64,000 nt of DNA, taken from positions 124,001 through 188,000 of the forward strand of contig NZ_JBINJF010000006.1 in the NCBI RefSeq assembly GCF_043951865.1, written 5' to 3'. Position 1 is the first letter of the stretch, and the number at the start of each line of letters is the position of its first letter. The notes under the pieces are model-generated. The model saw only the letters and a list, made by a program, of their open reading frames with translations. It ran no database searches and was not told the DNA's origin. Source of the DNA: JAMQKA01 sp043951865 (GTDB lineage Bacteria > Bacteroidota > Rhodothermia > Balneolales > Balneolaceae). Shown here piece by piece: positions 47,730 through 57,620 of the stretch. A program made the position numbers and the translations under genes.

Positions 47730-50372
47730 ATGATCCAATTGCGGGTTCTGTTTCTTTGCCTGTTGACGGCAACTCATTTTTCTCTTACCCTTGCGGAGGG
47801 AGTCGCCCAGTCTGCCTCCGGGCAACGTCCCCTTCCGGAAATTCTCCGGCAAATCCAGGAAGAGACCGGATTTCGATTTCTGTATCGTGAAGCCCTGGTT
47901 TCGGGCATTCACCTTGATTTTTCCACAAAGCCGTCCCCTTCATTCGAAGAGCTCCGCCAGGTACTTCAGCCTCACAACCTGGAAATCAGGGTAGACAGTG
48001 CCTACAACCAGGTCATAATTATAAAGCAGGAACCATCAGCGCCCGGACAGGAGTCCATGTCCATCACAATAAGCGGACAGGTAGTGGATGCCGCGACGGG
48101 TGAGCGCCTGCCGTTTGCCACAATCACCTGGCAGCAGGAGGGCCAAACCCGGCGGAAAAGCGCCAACAGCAGCGGGCGTTTTCAGCTGAATTATCCCTCC
48201 GGTGGATCCAAACTGGAGTTAACTTCTTCCTACGTCGGATATCTCCCCGAAACAGTCCGGCTGGATCTCTCCGCCCGGTCCCTTGAGGAGGTCACTTTTC
48301 GCCTGGACCCCCAGCGTATAGACGGTAACGAGCTGGTCGTTACCGGTACGAGCTATTACGGGCAGCTGGATCAAAATGAATCCGGCCTGGTTGATATCGG
48401 TACCTTCAGTCCGCTGGGCAGCTCCAACTCCATCCGGGCGCTCCAGGTGCTCCCCTCCACCTCCCTTTCCCCCGCCCTCAGCGGAGATATGCACATACGG
48501 GGTAGCCCTGCCGACGGTTTCCACCTGCTTATCGACGGTCTTACAGTGTTTAATCAGAGTCACCTTTTCGGGCTGTTGGACAGCTTTAACGCCGATGTGC
48601 TGCAACGCAGCGCATTTTACTATGATATCGCCCCGGCCCAGTACCCGGCTCCACCCGGCGGCACCCTTTCAATGGTTACACAGACAGGCTCACTCAACAA
48701 CTTTTCAGCATCTGTCGGGGCCAGCAACACCTCGTACAGGCTTACAATGGAGGGCCCCCTGCGCAAGGGAAACAGCAGCTGGATGGTTTCGGGACGCAGT
48801 TCGTACCTGAATGCGGTAGACTGGCTCAACAATTCGAAACTGGTACAGTGGGGACTCAATGTGAATCGATCCCGCGAGATATTGGATGAGAACCTGGTCA
48901 ACATCGAGACCCGGCTTGTTCAGCCCGGAAAGACAGACGCCCATTTCTTTGATCTGCACGGCAAACTGTATGTCGAAAATCAGGACGGCAGCCGTCTGAT
49001 ATTCAGCGGATATTTTGGAGGAGATCGTACCAGCCAGGAGGCCGAACGCCTGTATCGAACCTTTCGGTCCGCCTCCCAGAATATCGAATTCCGGGATGTG
49101 GCAACCACCAACGACTGGAGTAACGGTACCTCCAGCGTGCAATACCAGGATCAGCTATCAGAATCACTATACATCCACTCAACGGCAGGATTCAGCATTT
49201 ATCAATCGGAATTTTCAAAAGACGATTTCAGCTATACCCGGATCAACCAGGATAACGACACGTTTCAGCTGTTTACATTCCCTTTTGAGAACCGGAGCAT
49301 CCTCAACGAACTGAAAGCCGAACAGCAGCTCGATCTGCATTTCGAGCCCTGGCAGTTGACGGCCGGAATATCATACCATTATTACCTGGGAGAATATTTT
49401 GAGGATTCTTTCAACCGGCCCGGCTTTTTCACCTCCATGAAGTCGCACAAAATTGATCTCTATGCACAGCTCGACTATACCGGCATTGACTGGGCCGACA
49501 TATCGGGTGGAACCCGGCTGCATTACTACAGTAACGGCGAATACCTGAGGTGGTCTCCGCGCCTGAAATTACGACTATTCCCACAGTCAGCGGTTTCCGT
49601 GGGTGGCGGATACAGTCGAAACTTCCAGTTCCTCAACAAAATCTCACTCAGCAACACTGTTACATCTGACATCTGGATTATGGCCAATTCCGACCAGCCG
49701 CCCACAGGCGTTGAATACTACTCGGCAGGACTCTACCTGGAACCGAACCACTGGCTAAATGCACAAATTGAGGGATATTACAAGCAGTTTGACCATGTAC
49801 GTCTCCACGAAATAAACGCATTGTCCCTGACCAACACTTTTAACAACGCCCCCTGGTACATCGACAACAGCGGCAAAGGACAAGGCGTGGAATTCCTGGC
49901 AAAAGCCAACAGCGGGCAGTGGGGCATAACCCAAACATTTACAATCTCGGAGATGCTCCTCTCAAACCCGGTGATTAATGATGGCGATCCATTTTTTGCG
50001 GACTGGGACCGAACGTATCGCTATGGTATTACACTAGACGGTAAGCTTACACCCGGCGTGTTTCTCTACCTGAGCTGGATGTATGCCAGCGGCGTCCCCA
50101 ACCGGCTGGCTACATTCGGCGCCGCCAATGCTCAGCGGCTGGACCATTACCAGCGAACAGATGTTACTCTTGAGTATAAACGCTCCCTCTCTTTTGGAGA
50201 GCTGAACGGCTCGCTATCCATCTTTAATCTTTTTGACCGCAGCAACACCTGGTATCGGGAACTGGCCTTTGTGCTGGACCGGGAGGCCGCACAGAATCGG
50301 TTCAGAACGGTACCTGTCGATGTCTATGATATAGGCTTTCAGCCCTCGTTCAATCTCTCTCTCAGCTTTTGA
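47730..50372 (+). CDS. TonB-dependent receptor with STN signalling domain
   Basis: 880 residues with a signal peptide near the start (LLTATHFSLTLAEGVAQ). Domains in order: STN (LPEILRQIQEETGFRFLYRE, about residues 30-90), carboxypeptidase-regulatory-like (ISGQVVDAATGERLPFATIT, about 110-195), plug (SNSIRALQVLPSTSLSPALS, about 215-320) and a 22-strand barrel ending with Phe (PSFNLSLSF). This is the FecA/SusC-like transducer layout. It starts 16 nt after FecR and completes the sigma-antisigma-receptor set. No SusD gene follows, so siderophore, metal or small-molecule uptake is as likely as glycan uptake. Confidence 0.92.
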   Translation: MIQLRVLFLCLLTATHFSLTLAEGVAQSASGQRPLPEILRQIQEETGFRFLYREALVSGIHLDFSTKPSPSFEELRQVLQPHNLEIRVDSAYNQVIIIKQEPSAPGQESMSITISGQVVDAATGERLPFATITWQQEGQTRRKSANSSGRFQLNYPSGGSKLELTSSYVGYLPETVRLDLSARSLEEVTFRLDPQRIDGNELVVTGTSYYGQLDQNESGLVDIGTFSPLGSSNSIRALQVLPSTSLSPALSGDMHIRGSPADGFHLLIDGLTVFNQSHLFGLLDSFNADVLQRSAFYYDIAPAQYPAPPGGTLSMVTQTGSLNNFSASVGASNTSYRLTMEGPLRKGNSSWMVSGRSSYLNAVDWLNNSKLVQWGLNVNRSREILDENLVNIETRLVQPGKTDAHFFDLHGKLYVENQDGSRLIFSGYFGGDRTSQEAERLYRTFRSASQNIEFRDVATTNDWSNGTSSVQYQDQLSESLYIHSTAGFSIYQSEFSKDDFSYTRINQDNDTFQLFTFPFENRSILNELKAEQQLDLHFEPWQLTAGISYHYYLGEYFEDSFNRPGFFTSMKSHKIDLYAQLDYTGIDWADISGGTRLHYYSNGEYLRWSPRLKLRLFPQSAVSVGGGYSRNFQFLNKISLSNTVTSDIWIMANSDQPPTGVEYYSAGLYLEPNHWLNAQIEGYYKQFDHVRLHEINALSLTNTFNNAPWYIDNSGKGQGVEFLAKANSGQWGITQTFTISEMLLSNPVINDGDPFFADWDRTYRYGITLDGKLTPGVFLYLSWMYASGVPNRLATFGAANAQRLDHYQRTDVTLEYKRSLSFGELNGSLSIFNLFDRSNTWYRELAFVLDREAAQNRFRTVPVDVYDIGFQPSFNLSLSF

Positions 50373-50591
50373 ACATGATAATCTCCTTCCCTCTCCCACA
50401 CTGATATCGTGTCAAACCCTCGCGGTCTGTTCCTGATCGGACGCAGATAAACACCGATCAGGCTGATCTACGGAGATCGTTCATGCAGAAACACTGTTAT
50501 AACTATTATTCCGTGGTGGTTTGCAGCATCCGTGTCATCTGCTTTCCGGTAAATCTGAATCTTCATCGTTGACATGGCACCAGAAACCAAG

Positions 50592-52733
50592 TCATTCCGG
50601 CAGCGCAAACGCTACATAACTGTCCCCACCCGGCGTACCCAGCTTTGTTCCCCCGCATGCCACCACGATATACTGCTTACCATCGACTTCATAGGTACTG
50701 GGGGTGGCAAAGGCGGCTGCAGGAAGCGTCGTCTCCCACAGCAGTTCACCGGTCTCCTTGTCAAAAGCCCTGAACTTCCCGTCGCTGGTACCGGCAATAA
50801 ACAGCAGGCCGCTGGCCGTCACAACAGGCCCCCCATAGTTTTGCGTCCCGGTTTTGGGATCCCCCTCATCCCGCAACCCGGTATGGTCGCCCAGCGTTAC
50901 TTTCCACAGGTATTCTCCGGAATTCAGGTCAATCGCATTCAGGGTGCCCCAGGGCGGGCTTATCGCTGGATATCCATTGCTGTCGACAAACCTGGTGTAC
51001 CCTGAAATCTGGTAGGGAACCTCCGGGCGGGCGGTATCCGGTTGATCCGGGACCGGTTCCCCGCTACTGTTGGACAGCTGTTCTTCATTGAATAAATAAG
51101 CTATCAACGCCTCGGTTTCCGGATCAGACAACTGGCTCCCAAAGGCAGGCATCATGCCTTTTCCGCCTGTAATAATATTTTCCACGTACTCTTTGGAACG
51201 GGTATTGTCCAGCCCTGTTAGCGCCGGAAACCCACTGGCGGGGTTTCCGGAACGGTCGGGACCGTGACACGTTGTACAATTTGTGGTATACAGGCGTTTA
51301 CCGGGGCTCATCTTTTGCAGTTCCTCTTCAGGGATCGCCGGGCTAATGCGGATATGCCACGCCATCTGGTTGCTGTTTACATACAGGATGCCTTGGGGAT
51401 CTGCGGCAGCGCCTCCCCATTCGGCCCCGCCGTCCAGCCCCGGGAAGACGATGGTTCCCTGCGCACTCAACGGCGTAAACGGTCCTTCGAAACGACTGTT
51501 GCGCACCGTTTCCCTTAACTCTTCACGATTCTCGGCATAGGGGCTGATATCGTCCGGGGTCAGCGTCTGCCGGGCATAGGGAGCGGGCCTGGTCGGAAAC
51601 GGCTGAGTAGGCCAGGTGTGCTCTCCCCCTACGTACGATTCAGGGACCGGACGCTCTTCGATCGGGAACAACGGCTCACCGGTCTCCCGGTCAAACAGGA
51701 ACACAAAACCCTGTTTTGTTGTCTGTGCCACCGCATCGATCTCTTTACCACCCCGGGTAACGGTCAACAGGTTGGGTGGGGCGGGCAGATCCCGATCCAG
51801 TATGTCATGATGTACAAACTGGTAGTGCCAGATCCGCTCCCCGGTTTCGGCATCCAGGGCCAGCAGTGAATTGGCAAAAAGATTTTTGCCCTTTCGGTTG
51901 CCCCCGTAAAAATCATACGACGCTGATCCCGTAGGTACATAAACGATGCCGCGCCGGCGGTCTACGGCCATGCCTGCCCAGTTGTTGGCTCCCCCGATTG
52001 CGGGATTTTCATAGGCATTTTTCGGCCATGTTTCATACCCAAATTCGCCCGGTTTGGGGATCGTGTGAAATATCCACTCCAACTCACCGGTTTTAATATT
52101 AAACGCCTGTATATGACCCTTTGCGGCCCCGGGTCCCTCTGAAACCCGCAACGGCATGACAACAAGATCCCGGTAAACCGTACCCGGCGTGGTTGACATC
52201 ACCATTTTATCCTGGGCTTCCCGCTCCAAACCGGCCTTCAGGCTCACCCGTCCGCTGTCACCAAAAGCCGGAATCGCGTTGCCGGTAGCGGCATCAAGCG
52301 CGTAGAGCCATTCTCCGTGTGTATATAGAATTCGTTTGTCATTACCCTCTTCCCAGTAGACCAGTCCGCGGCTGCTGTTTAATCGGGGAGGTCCTTCCCC
52401 CCTCTTTCGCCAATATTCCTGTCCTGTAGCCGCATTAAGAGCAAACGGCTGTACCGTAGCCGTCATCCCGTAAAGAGTGTCATTTACGATGACGGGATTG
52501 GTCTGAACCTGCCCGGTATCCTGTGTGTGATATTCCCATGCAACCTCCAGCTTGTCCACATTTCGGGGCGTTATCTGCCTGAGTTCAGAGTATTGATTTC
52601 GCTCTGGTCCCCCCTGGTATTCATACCAGTTTTTTCCAGAACCCATTGTCCCTTCCGGTGAACATCCCCGGGAAAAAAGTCCAGTTATAACAAGTACACC
52701 CGCCGCCATTATTAATTTCAAGTATTGTTTCAT
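50592..52733 (-). CDS. PQQ-dependent dehydrogenase with internal cytochrome c domain
   Basis: 713 residues from ATG 52733; the frame opens two codons earlier with TTG. A signal peptide with a lipobox-like but unusual end (LFSRGC) suggests a membrane-anchored periplasmic enzyme. WEYHTQDTGQVQTNPVIVND and later W-motif blades form the PQQ beta-propeller, and GGPVVTASGLLFIAGTSDGK follows the glucose-dehydrogenase pattern. A heme c site CTTCH lies at residues about 485-489 (KRLYTTNCTTCHGPD) inside the propeller sequence, so electrons can leave by heme. The substrate (sugar or alcohol) is not predictable. No PQQ synthesis genes are in the window. Confidence 0.87.
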   Translation of the reverse strand: MKQYLKLIMAAGVLVITGLFSRGCSPEGTMGSGKNWYEYQGGPERNQYSELRQITPRNVDKLEVAWEYHTQDTGQVQTNPVIVNDTLYGMTATVQPFALNAATGQEYWRKRGEGPPRLNSSRGLVYWEEGNDKRILYTHGEWLYALDAATGNAIPAFGDSGRVSLKAGLEREAQDKMVMSTTPGTVYRDLVVMPLRVSEGPGAAKGHIQAFNIKTGELEWIFHTIPKPGEFGYETWPKNAYENPAIGGANNWAGMAVDRRRGIVYVPTGSASYDFYGGNRKGKNLFANSLLALDAETGERIWHYQFVHHDILDRDLPAPPNLLTVTRGGKEIDAVAQTTKQGFVFLFDRETGEPLFPIEERPVPESYVGGEHTWPTQPFPTRPAPYARQTLTPDDISPYAENREELRETVRNSRFEGPFTPLSAQGTIVFPGLDGGAEWGGAAADPQGILYVNSNQMAWHIRISPAIPEEELQKMSPGKRLYTTNCTTCHGPDRSGNPASGFPALTGLDNTRSKEYVENIITGGKGMMPAFGSQLSDPETEALIAYLFNEEQLSNSSGEPVPDQPDTARPEVPYQISGYTRFVDSNGYPAISPPWGTLNAIDLNSGEYLWKVTLGDHTGLRDEGDPKTGTQNYGGPVVTASGLLFIAGTSDGKFRAFDKETGELLWETTLPAAAFATPSTYEVDGKQYIVVACGGTKLGTPGGDSYVAFALPE

Positions 52734-53043
52734 CGGCAAACTCGAATCTCCATGTTAAATCCCCATTTCCATTTGTATTCCCGGTACCGATCACGTGCCC
52801 GCTCAACGGTGGAAAAATAATCTCGCGATCAGTATCAAGCTACTATACAAAGGATTTTACATAAATTCACGCAGAATGGGCTGCGAAAGCAGGATCTCTC
52901 TCCCCTTTTTGATTTTACAGAAATGGCCGAGGGGACTTGACTGCCAGGCTTCTGAGCCCGGAAGTCGTTATCAGGCTATGATTTTAGCATTCTCGTCGCT
53001 CCTCGGGTTCATGGGATGTTGTAACACCCGGTCTTGTACTCCT
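52734..53043. other. Intergenic region, nothing recognised
   Basis: About 310 bp between two minus-strand genes. No gene, terminator or repeat could be identified. The promoter of the PQQ dehydrogenase should lie in its left part. Confidence 0.35.
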
Positions 53044-53304
53044 TCATTCCAAAAAATAGATATCCGGATCATCAATTACGCCAGAACCATTTTTGGCATC
53101 GGGGATATCCGCGGAATAGAGAAACTCTCTTGCCTGTTCCGGGTCATCCACATCAAAAAGCAGTATTACTTCGTCCGGTTCATCCACGTTGCGCCACAGC
53201 TTTTTGAGTTGCATGCCTGCCTCCCGTTGTGCATTTTTGTGGGACTCAAAAACCTCTCTCCATCGAACAAAATCCTCTACCTTGTGCCTGACCAGTACCT
53301 CCAT
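53044..53304 (-). CDS. Small alpha/beta-barrel (monooxygenase-like) protein
   Basis: 86 residues: MEVLVRHKVEDFVRWREVFE ... LKKLWRNVDEPDEVILLFDV, AREFLYSADIPDAK. The alternating strand-helix pattern and length fit the dimeric ferredoxin-like fold of antibiotic-biosynthesis-monooxygenase-type proteins. No catalytic residues can be named. It stands alone. Confidence 0.65.
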   Translation of the reverse strand: MEVLVRHKVEDFVRWREVFESHKNAQREAGMQLKKLWRNVDEPDEVILLFDVDDPEQAREFLYSADIPDAKNGSGVIDDPDIYFLE

Positions 53305-53577
53305 TGCCTGTCTCCCTGACTGTGATTTTTCTTTAGAAATTGACGTGAGAATCGAATATATCCGACATACAGGTACAGCTTCTATTTAACCAAATATTAA
53401 AGGCCGTAGCAAATCCAACGGTTGTTCAGCACCCTCTCCTTTCATTGTAACAAATTTTTGTAAATGTTGAGTTCAATTTAGATTCTACCAAGCGCCTTTG
53501 GAACGAGAAAAAGTTTACACACATTAAGTTAGCATACATCACCGAGTAATAGTAACGATCGAACAAATTATACTCCT

Positions 53578-56034
53578 GTGAAAAAACTAGATCCTGTATC
53601 ACTCAACAACGTTTGCGATGCCGACCAGTTTAATTTTGAGACCACGGAAGAGATCAAGGATTATACCACCATCTTGGGGCAGGATCGCCTCTCCTCGGCG
53701 CTGCAGATGGGGGTGGAGATGGACCGAACCGGCTACAATATTTTTGCTCTTGGACCGCAAAAAACGGACAAGGAAACCCATATAAGGCATTTCCTGCAGG
53801 AACGGGCCAAACAGGAAGAAACGCCCCCCGACATCTGTTACGTGAACAATTTCGATGACAGCCTGAAGCCGGATAAACTGTTAATGCCGGCCGGACGAGG
53901 AAGAACCTTGCAGGAAATGATGGACGAGCTGTTGGAAGACCTGATTCCCACCCTGGAATCCTCCTTTGAGACGGAGGAGTATCAAAACCGTCGGCAGGCG
54001 CTGAAAGACCAGGTTCAGCAAGAACAGGACAAAACGTTTGAAGACCTGCAGCAGAAAGCAAAGGAAAAAGGGCTTGCCCTGATCCGTACGCCCTCCGGCT
54101 TCTCTTTTGCCCCCACCCGGGATGGAAACCTGATGAGTGAAAATGAAGTCCAGGAGCTCCCGGAAGAGGAGCGTAAAAAGCTGGAAGAGCATATGCAGGA
54201 GTTGCAAAAAGAGCTTCAGGAAATCATCCAGAAGATGCCCGCCAACAAGCGGAAGGTGCGGGATCGGATGAAGAAACTGGATCGCGAAATTGCCACTTAT
54301 GCCATAAAGGAGCTTTTCAAGGAGATCCGGAACGCGTTTTCTGATCTTGACCACGTTCAGGCTTTTCTCAACAAGGTTGAAACCGATATCGTGGAAAATG
54401 TGCAGGCGATCCTTGGCAATCAGCAGGGACAACAGGGGGGTATGGCCGCCATGATGCAGCAGATGAGCGGTCAGAACGCCGGAGGAATGAATCGGCCCTC
54501 CAAATCCAGCCCGGAGGATCACCCGATCCTGCAACGCTACCGGGTGAACGTTCTTGTGGATCACCAGGATACCGAAGGCGCACCGGTCATCTATGAAGAC
54601 AATCCCAGTTATAAAAATTTACTGGGTCGCGTCGAATACAAATCAAAAATGGGAGCGCTTACCACCAATTTTAACCTGATCAAACCCGGGGCCCTCCATA
54701 AAGCGAACGGGGGTTACCTGGTGTTGGATGCCCGCCGTGTTTTACTGGAGCCGTTTGCCTGGGAGGGACTAAAGCGCGCTATTAAATCCGGAGACCTGAA
54801 AATTGAATCGCTGGGCGATTCCTACAGTATGATCAGCACCGTTTCCCTGGAGCCGGAACCGCTGGACCTGAAGGTGAAAGTGGTGTTGCTGGGCGAGCGG
54901 CTGCTCTATTATATGCTCTGCAATCTCGATCCCGACTTTAACGCCCTCTTCAAAATCGAGGCCGATTTCGAGGATGAGATGGATCGCAATTCGGACAATC
55001 AGCAGCTGTACTCCAAACTGCTGGCGGGTCTTGTCCAGCAGCACGACCTGCGGCATTTTGACAAGCACGCCGTTTCACGAGTCATCGAGCAGAGCGCACG
55101 CATGGTCGGGGATAATGAAAAGCTTTCGACCCAAACCGAAGAGTTGAGCGATCTTCTTGTTCAGGCCGATTTCTGGGCCGGGAAAAATAATCATGATGTC
55201 GTTCAGCGGGAGGATGTCCAGCAGGCGATCGACCAGCAGTTGTATCGTGCCAGCCGTATTCGGGATAAAATCCAGGAATCCATTGAACGCAATCAAATCT
55301 TTATCGATACCGAGGGTACGGAGATCGGACAGGTCAACGGGCTTTCAGTAATTAAGCTGGGCGAACTGATGTTTGGCAAGCCCAACCGGATTACCGCCCG
55401 TATTCAGATCGGGAAAGGAGAAATCATCGATATCGAACGCGAGGTGGATATGAGTGGTCCCATTCACTCCAAAGGTGTACTCATACTGAAGGGATTCCTG
55501 GGAGACCGCTACGCCCAGCACCGCCCGCTCTCGCTTTCGGCCAGCCTTGTTTTTGAACAATCCTACTCCAACATCGACGGAGACAGCGCCTCCTCCGCCG
55601 AGCTGTATGCCCTGCTTTCGGCTATCGGCAAAATTCCGCTGCGGCAGTCGCTGAGCGTAACCGGCTCGGTCAACCAGCACGGTAAAATTCAACCGATCGG
55701 AGGAGTCAATGAAAAAATCGAGGGCTTTTTTGATGTGTGCAAAAAGCGTGGACTCACCGGCGAACAGGGCGTGCTGATTCCCCGCGCCAACGTCAAAAAC
55801 CTGATGCTCCGGCAGGATGTAGTTGATGCGGCAGAAGCAGATCAGTTTCACATCTATGCTGTAGAAACAGTTGATGAAGGGATGGAAATTCTGACGGGAA
55901 TGGAGATGGGCATGGCCGACGAAGAGTGCAATTATCCCGATGGTACCATCAATGCAAGGGTGGTTAACCAGCTTGACCAGCTGGCCCAAAACAGGAAAGC
56001 TTTTGCTTCGACCACGAATGGAAAGCAGGAATAA
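53578..56034 (+). CDS. Lon-like ATP-dependent protease (AAA_32/Lon C-terminal) with altered Walker A
   Basis: 818 residues, starting at GTG. The N-terminal part holds a phosphate-loop position (FALGPQKTDKETH, about residues 55-67) that departs from the G-x4-G-K-[ST] rule (G, then Asp-Lys-Glu). A coiled, Gln/Glu/Lys-rich insert follows (about 130-290). The Lon protease domain at about 590-800 has GDSASSAELYALLSAIG with the catalytic Ser and PIGGVNEKIEGFFDVCKKRG with the catalytic Lys, so proteolysis looks intact. Six bases separate it from the Usp gene, so both are one operon, suggesting a stress role. Whether ATP is used is open. Confidence 0.85.
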   Translation: MKKLDPVSLNNVCDADQFNFETTEEIKDYTTILGQDRLSSALQMGVEMDRTGYNIFALGPQKTDKETHIRHFLQERAKQEETPPDICYVNNFDDSLKPDKLLMPAGRGRTLQEMMDELLEDLIPTLESSFETEEYQNRRQALKDQVQQEQDKTFEDLQQKAKEKGLALIRTPSGFSFAPTRDGNLMSENEVQELPEEERKKLEEHMQELQKELQEIIQKMPANKRKVRDRMKKLDREIATYAIKELFKEIRNAFSDLDHVQAFLNKVETDIVENVQAILGNQQGQQGGMAAMMQQMSGQNAGGMNRPSKSSPEDHPILQRYRVNVLVDHQDTEGAPVIYEDNPSYKNLLGRVEYKSKMGALTTNFNLIKPGALHKANGGYLVLDARRVLLEPFAWEGLKRAIKSGDLKIESLGDSYSMISTVSLEPEPLDLKVKVVLLGERLLYYMLCNLDPDFNALFKIEADFEDEMDRNSDNQQLYSKLLAGLVQQHDLRHFDKHAVSRVIEQSARMVGDNEKLSTQTEELSDLLVQADFWAGKNNHDVVQREDVQQAIDQQLYRASRIRDKIQESIERNQIFIDTEGTEIGQVNGLSVIKLGELMFGKPNRITARIQIGKGEIIDIEREVDMSGPIHSKGVLILKGFLGDRYAQHRPLSLSASLVFEQSYSNIDGDSASSAELYALLSAIGKIPLRQSLSVTGSVNQHGKIQPIGGVNEKIEGFFDVCKKRGLTGEQGVLIPRANVKNLMLRQDVVDAAEADQFHIYAVETVDEGMEILTGMEMGMADEECNYPDGTINARVVNQLDQLAQNRKAFASTTNGKQE

Positions 56035-56039
56035 AACTG

Positions 56040-56891
56040 ATGACTGAAGAACTTCCGGATATCGGCTTTCGGCGCATTCTCGTAGCCCTCGACACTTCAA
56101 ATCACAGCCGGGCCGCCCTGCAGGCAGCCGCCTACCTGGCCAAACTCTCCGAAGCCGAACTCAGGGGGTTGTATGTAAGTGATGCGACCTGGCACCAGAT
56201 CAGCCGTCTTTCGCTGATCTCTGAGGTAAGTGAACTAACCGGTGAACCGCGTACGTTCAGCGAGGAAGATATCAGCAGACAGAGCAAACTAGTGGAAAAC
56301 AGGATCCGGGACCTGCTGAAACAGGTGGCAGGCACAATGGAAATTCCCCATACCCTCGATTCGGTTCAGGGCTCGATTGAAGATGAACTGATCAAGGCAT
56401 CCGAGGAGGCCGACCTGATCACCATCGGTCGGGCCGGGCATTCCCACAAACAGGAGAGCAAGCTGGGTAAAACGGCCCGGTTTATAGTCCGCCGATCCTC
56501 CAAACCGGTGCTTATGCTGGAGCACGGACTATCGATTGGCGGGGCTCCGGTCATCTGCATCTACGACGGGACCGAGCAAGCGCAACGCAGCCTGGAACTG
56601 GCACTGAAGATTGCCCGGAAGAGCAGTACCCGGCTTCTCGTCATCGGGCTGGCCAACCAGTCTGATTCGGTAAACAACAGGAATAAAGAGATTGAAGAGC
56701 GGGTCCAAAACGCCAGTATTCCGGTTCGCCTGCACCTGCTCAAACAGCACAATATCTGGAACGTCACCCGCCTGCTGAATAAACTGTACGGCAGCTTGCT
56801 GGTCATGCCCAAAGATCAACCCCTGATCAGGGAAGAATGGGCCGGCAAAATTTTTCATATGGCAAAATGTCCCCTGCTGCTGATAAGTTAG
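56040..56891 (+). CDS. Tandem universal stress protein
   Basis: 283 residues made of two UspA domains. The first begins FRRILVALDTSNHSRAALQA and has TIGRAGHSHKQESKLGKTAR, an ATP-binding-type G-x2-G-x9-G(S/T) loop in altered form. The second begins PVICIYDGTEQAQRSLELAL and lacks that loop. It follows the Lon-like protease by 5 nt. The stop codon TAG is part of the TTAGCCCGG end of a family B repeat. Confidence 0.9.
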   Translation: MTEELPDIGFRRILVALDTSNHSRAALQAAAYLAKLSEAELRGLYVSDATWHQISRLSLISEVSELTGEPRTFSEEDISRQSKLVENRIRDLLKQVAGTMEIPHTLDSVQGSIEDELIKASEEADLITIGRAGHSHKQESKLGKTARFIVRRSSKPVLMLEHGLSIGGAPVICIYDGTEQAQRSLELALKIARKSSTRLLVIGLANQSDSVNNRNKEIEERVQNASIPVRLHLLKQHNIWNVTRLLNKLYGSLLVMPKDQPLIREEWAGKIFHMAKCPLLLIS

Positions 56892-56940
56892 CCCGGATTT
56901 TCACGAAATAGTATACTTGTAGTATATAAGCCCGATTAGA
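56887..56940. repeat. Family B solo end fragment
   Basis: TTAGCCCGGATTTTCACGAA at the start matches the reverse complement of the right end of family B copy 3. A possible second end (AAGCCCGATTAG) follows about 25 bp later. The internal part is missing. The fragment begins within the Usp stop codon. Confidence 0.55.
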
Positions 56941-56965
56941 AGTATTGAACTGCTTACCAACAAGT

Positions 56966-57352
56966 TCAGTCAACAATGGCGACCGCCTCAATCTCTACCA
57001 GCATATCGGGATCAATCAGCCGACTGATCTCGATCATGCTGGTGGCCGGCTGAATGTCTTCAAAAAAAAGACCGTGCGCGCGGCCAATATCTTCCCACTG
57101 GTCAATATTCCGTACATAAATTCGGGTCCGTACAACATCTTCAAGCGAAGCCCCCGCTTTCCGCAGTGCATGATCGATATTATTAATAATCTGCACCGTT
57201 TGCCGGTAGGGATCACCCTTGCCGATCACGTCCCCGTTTTCATCCGTTGCCGTCGTACCTGAAATATACACCTGGTTGCCCTTTCGCACAGCGCGACAAT
57301 ATCCGACAATGTCCTCCCATTTTGTGCCTGAAGATATATGCTGCTTTTCCAT
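56966..57352 (-). CDS. RidA family enamine/imine deaminase
   Basis: 128 residues. Family marks are YCRAVRKGNQVYISGTTATD, the substrate-binding Arg in VVRTRIYVRNIDQWEDIG and the C-terminal Glu in VEIEAVAIVD. RidA removes reactive 2-aminoacrylate made by PLP enzymes. The gene stands alone and is convergent with the Usp gene. Confidence 0.92.
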   Translation of the reverse strand: MEKQHISSGTKWEDIVGYCRAVRKGNQVYISGTTATDENGDVIGKGDPYRQTVQIINNIDHALRKAGASLEDVVRTRIYVRNIDQWEDIGRAHGLFFEDIQPATSMIEISRLIDPDMLVEIEAVAIVD

Positions 57353-57620
57353 TGCGGTCCTCCCCGATTTTTAATGGCTGATCAATAAAGTTTGTGTTGC
57401 CATAGATTGATATTTCTTTACCGTATATAAAGGTACGCAGAGAATCGACAAACTCCCATTGGGAATTACGAAACCAAATGCGTTCGCTGATTGAGTATAT
57501 TTTTTTCGATCTGCATGATGTCAGTCAGCGCCCGCGTTTTAAAAAATTTATGGGGGACCCGGAAGCTTTTTGCACTTGTAACTTGACAATATTAATTACG
57601 CTTTTTTCTGATGCCAAGTA
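57353..57620. other. Intergenic region, nothing recognised
   Basis: About 270 bp between the RidA gene and the Pif1-like helicase gene, both on the minus strand. AT-rich, without a clear repeat, terminator or gene. Confidence 0.35.
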
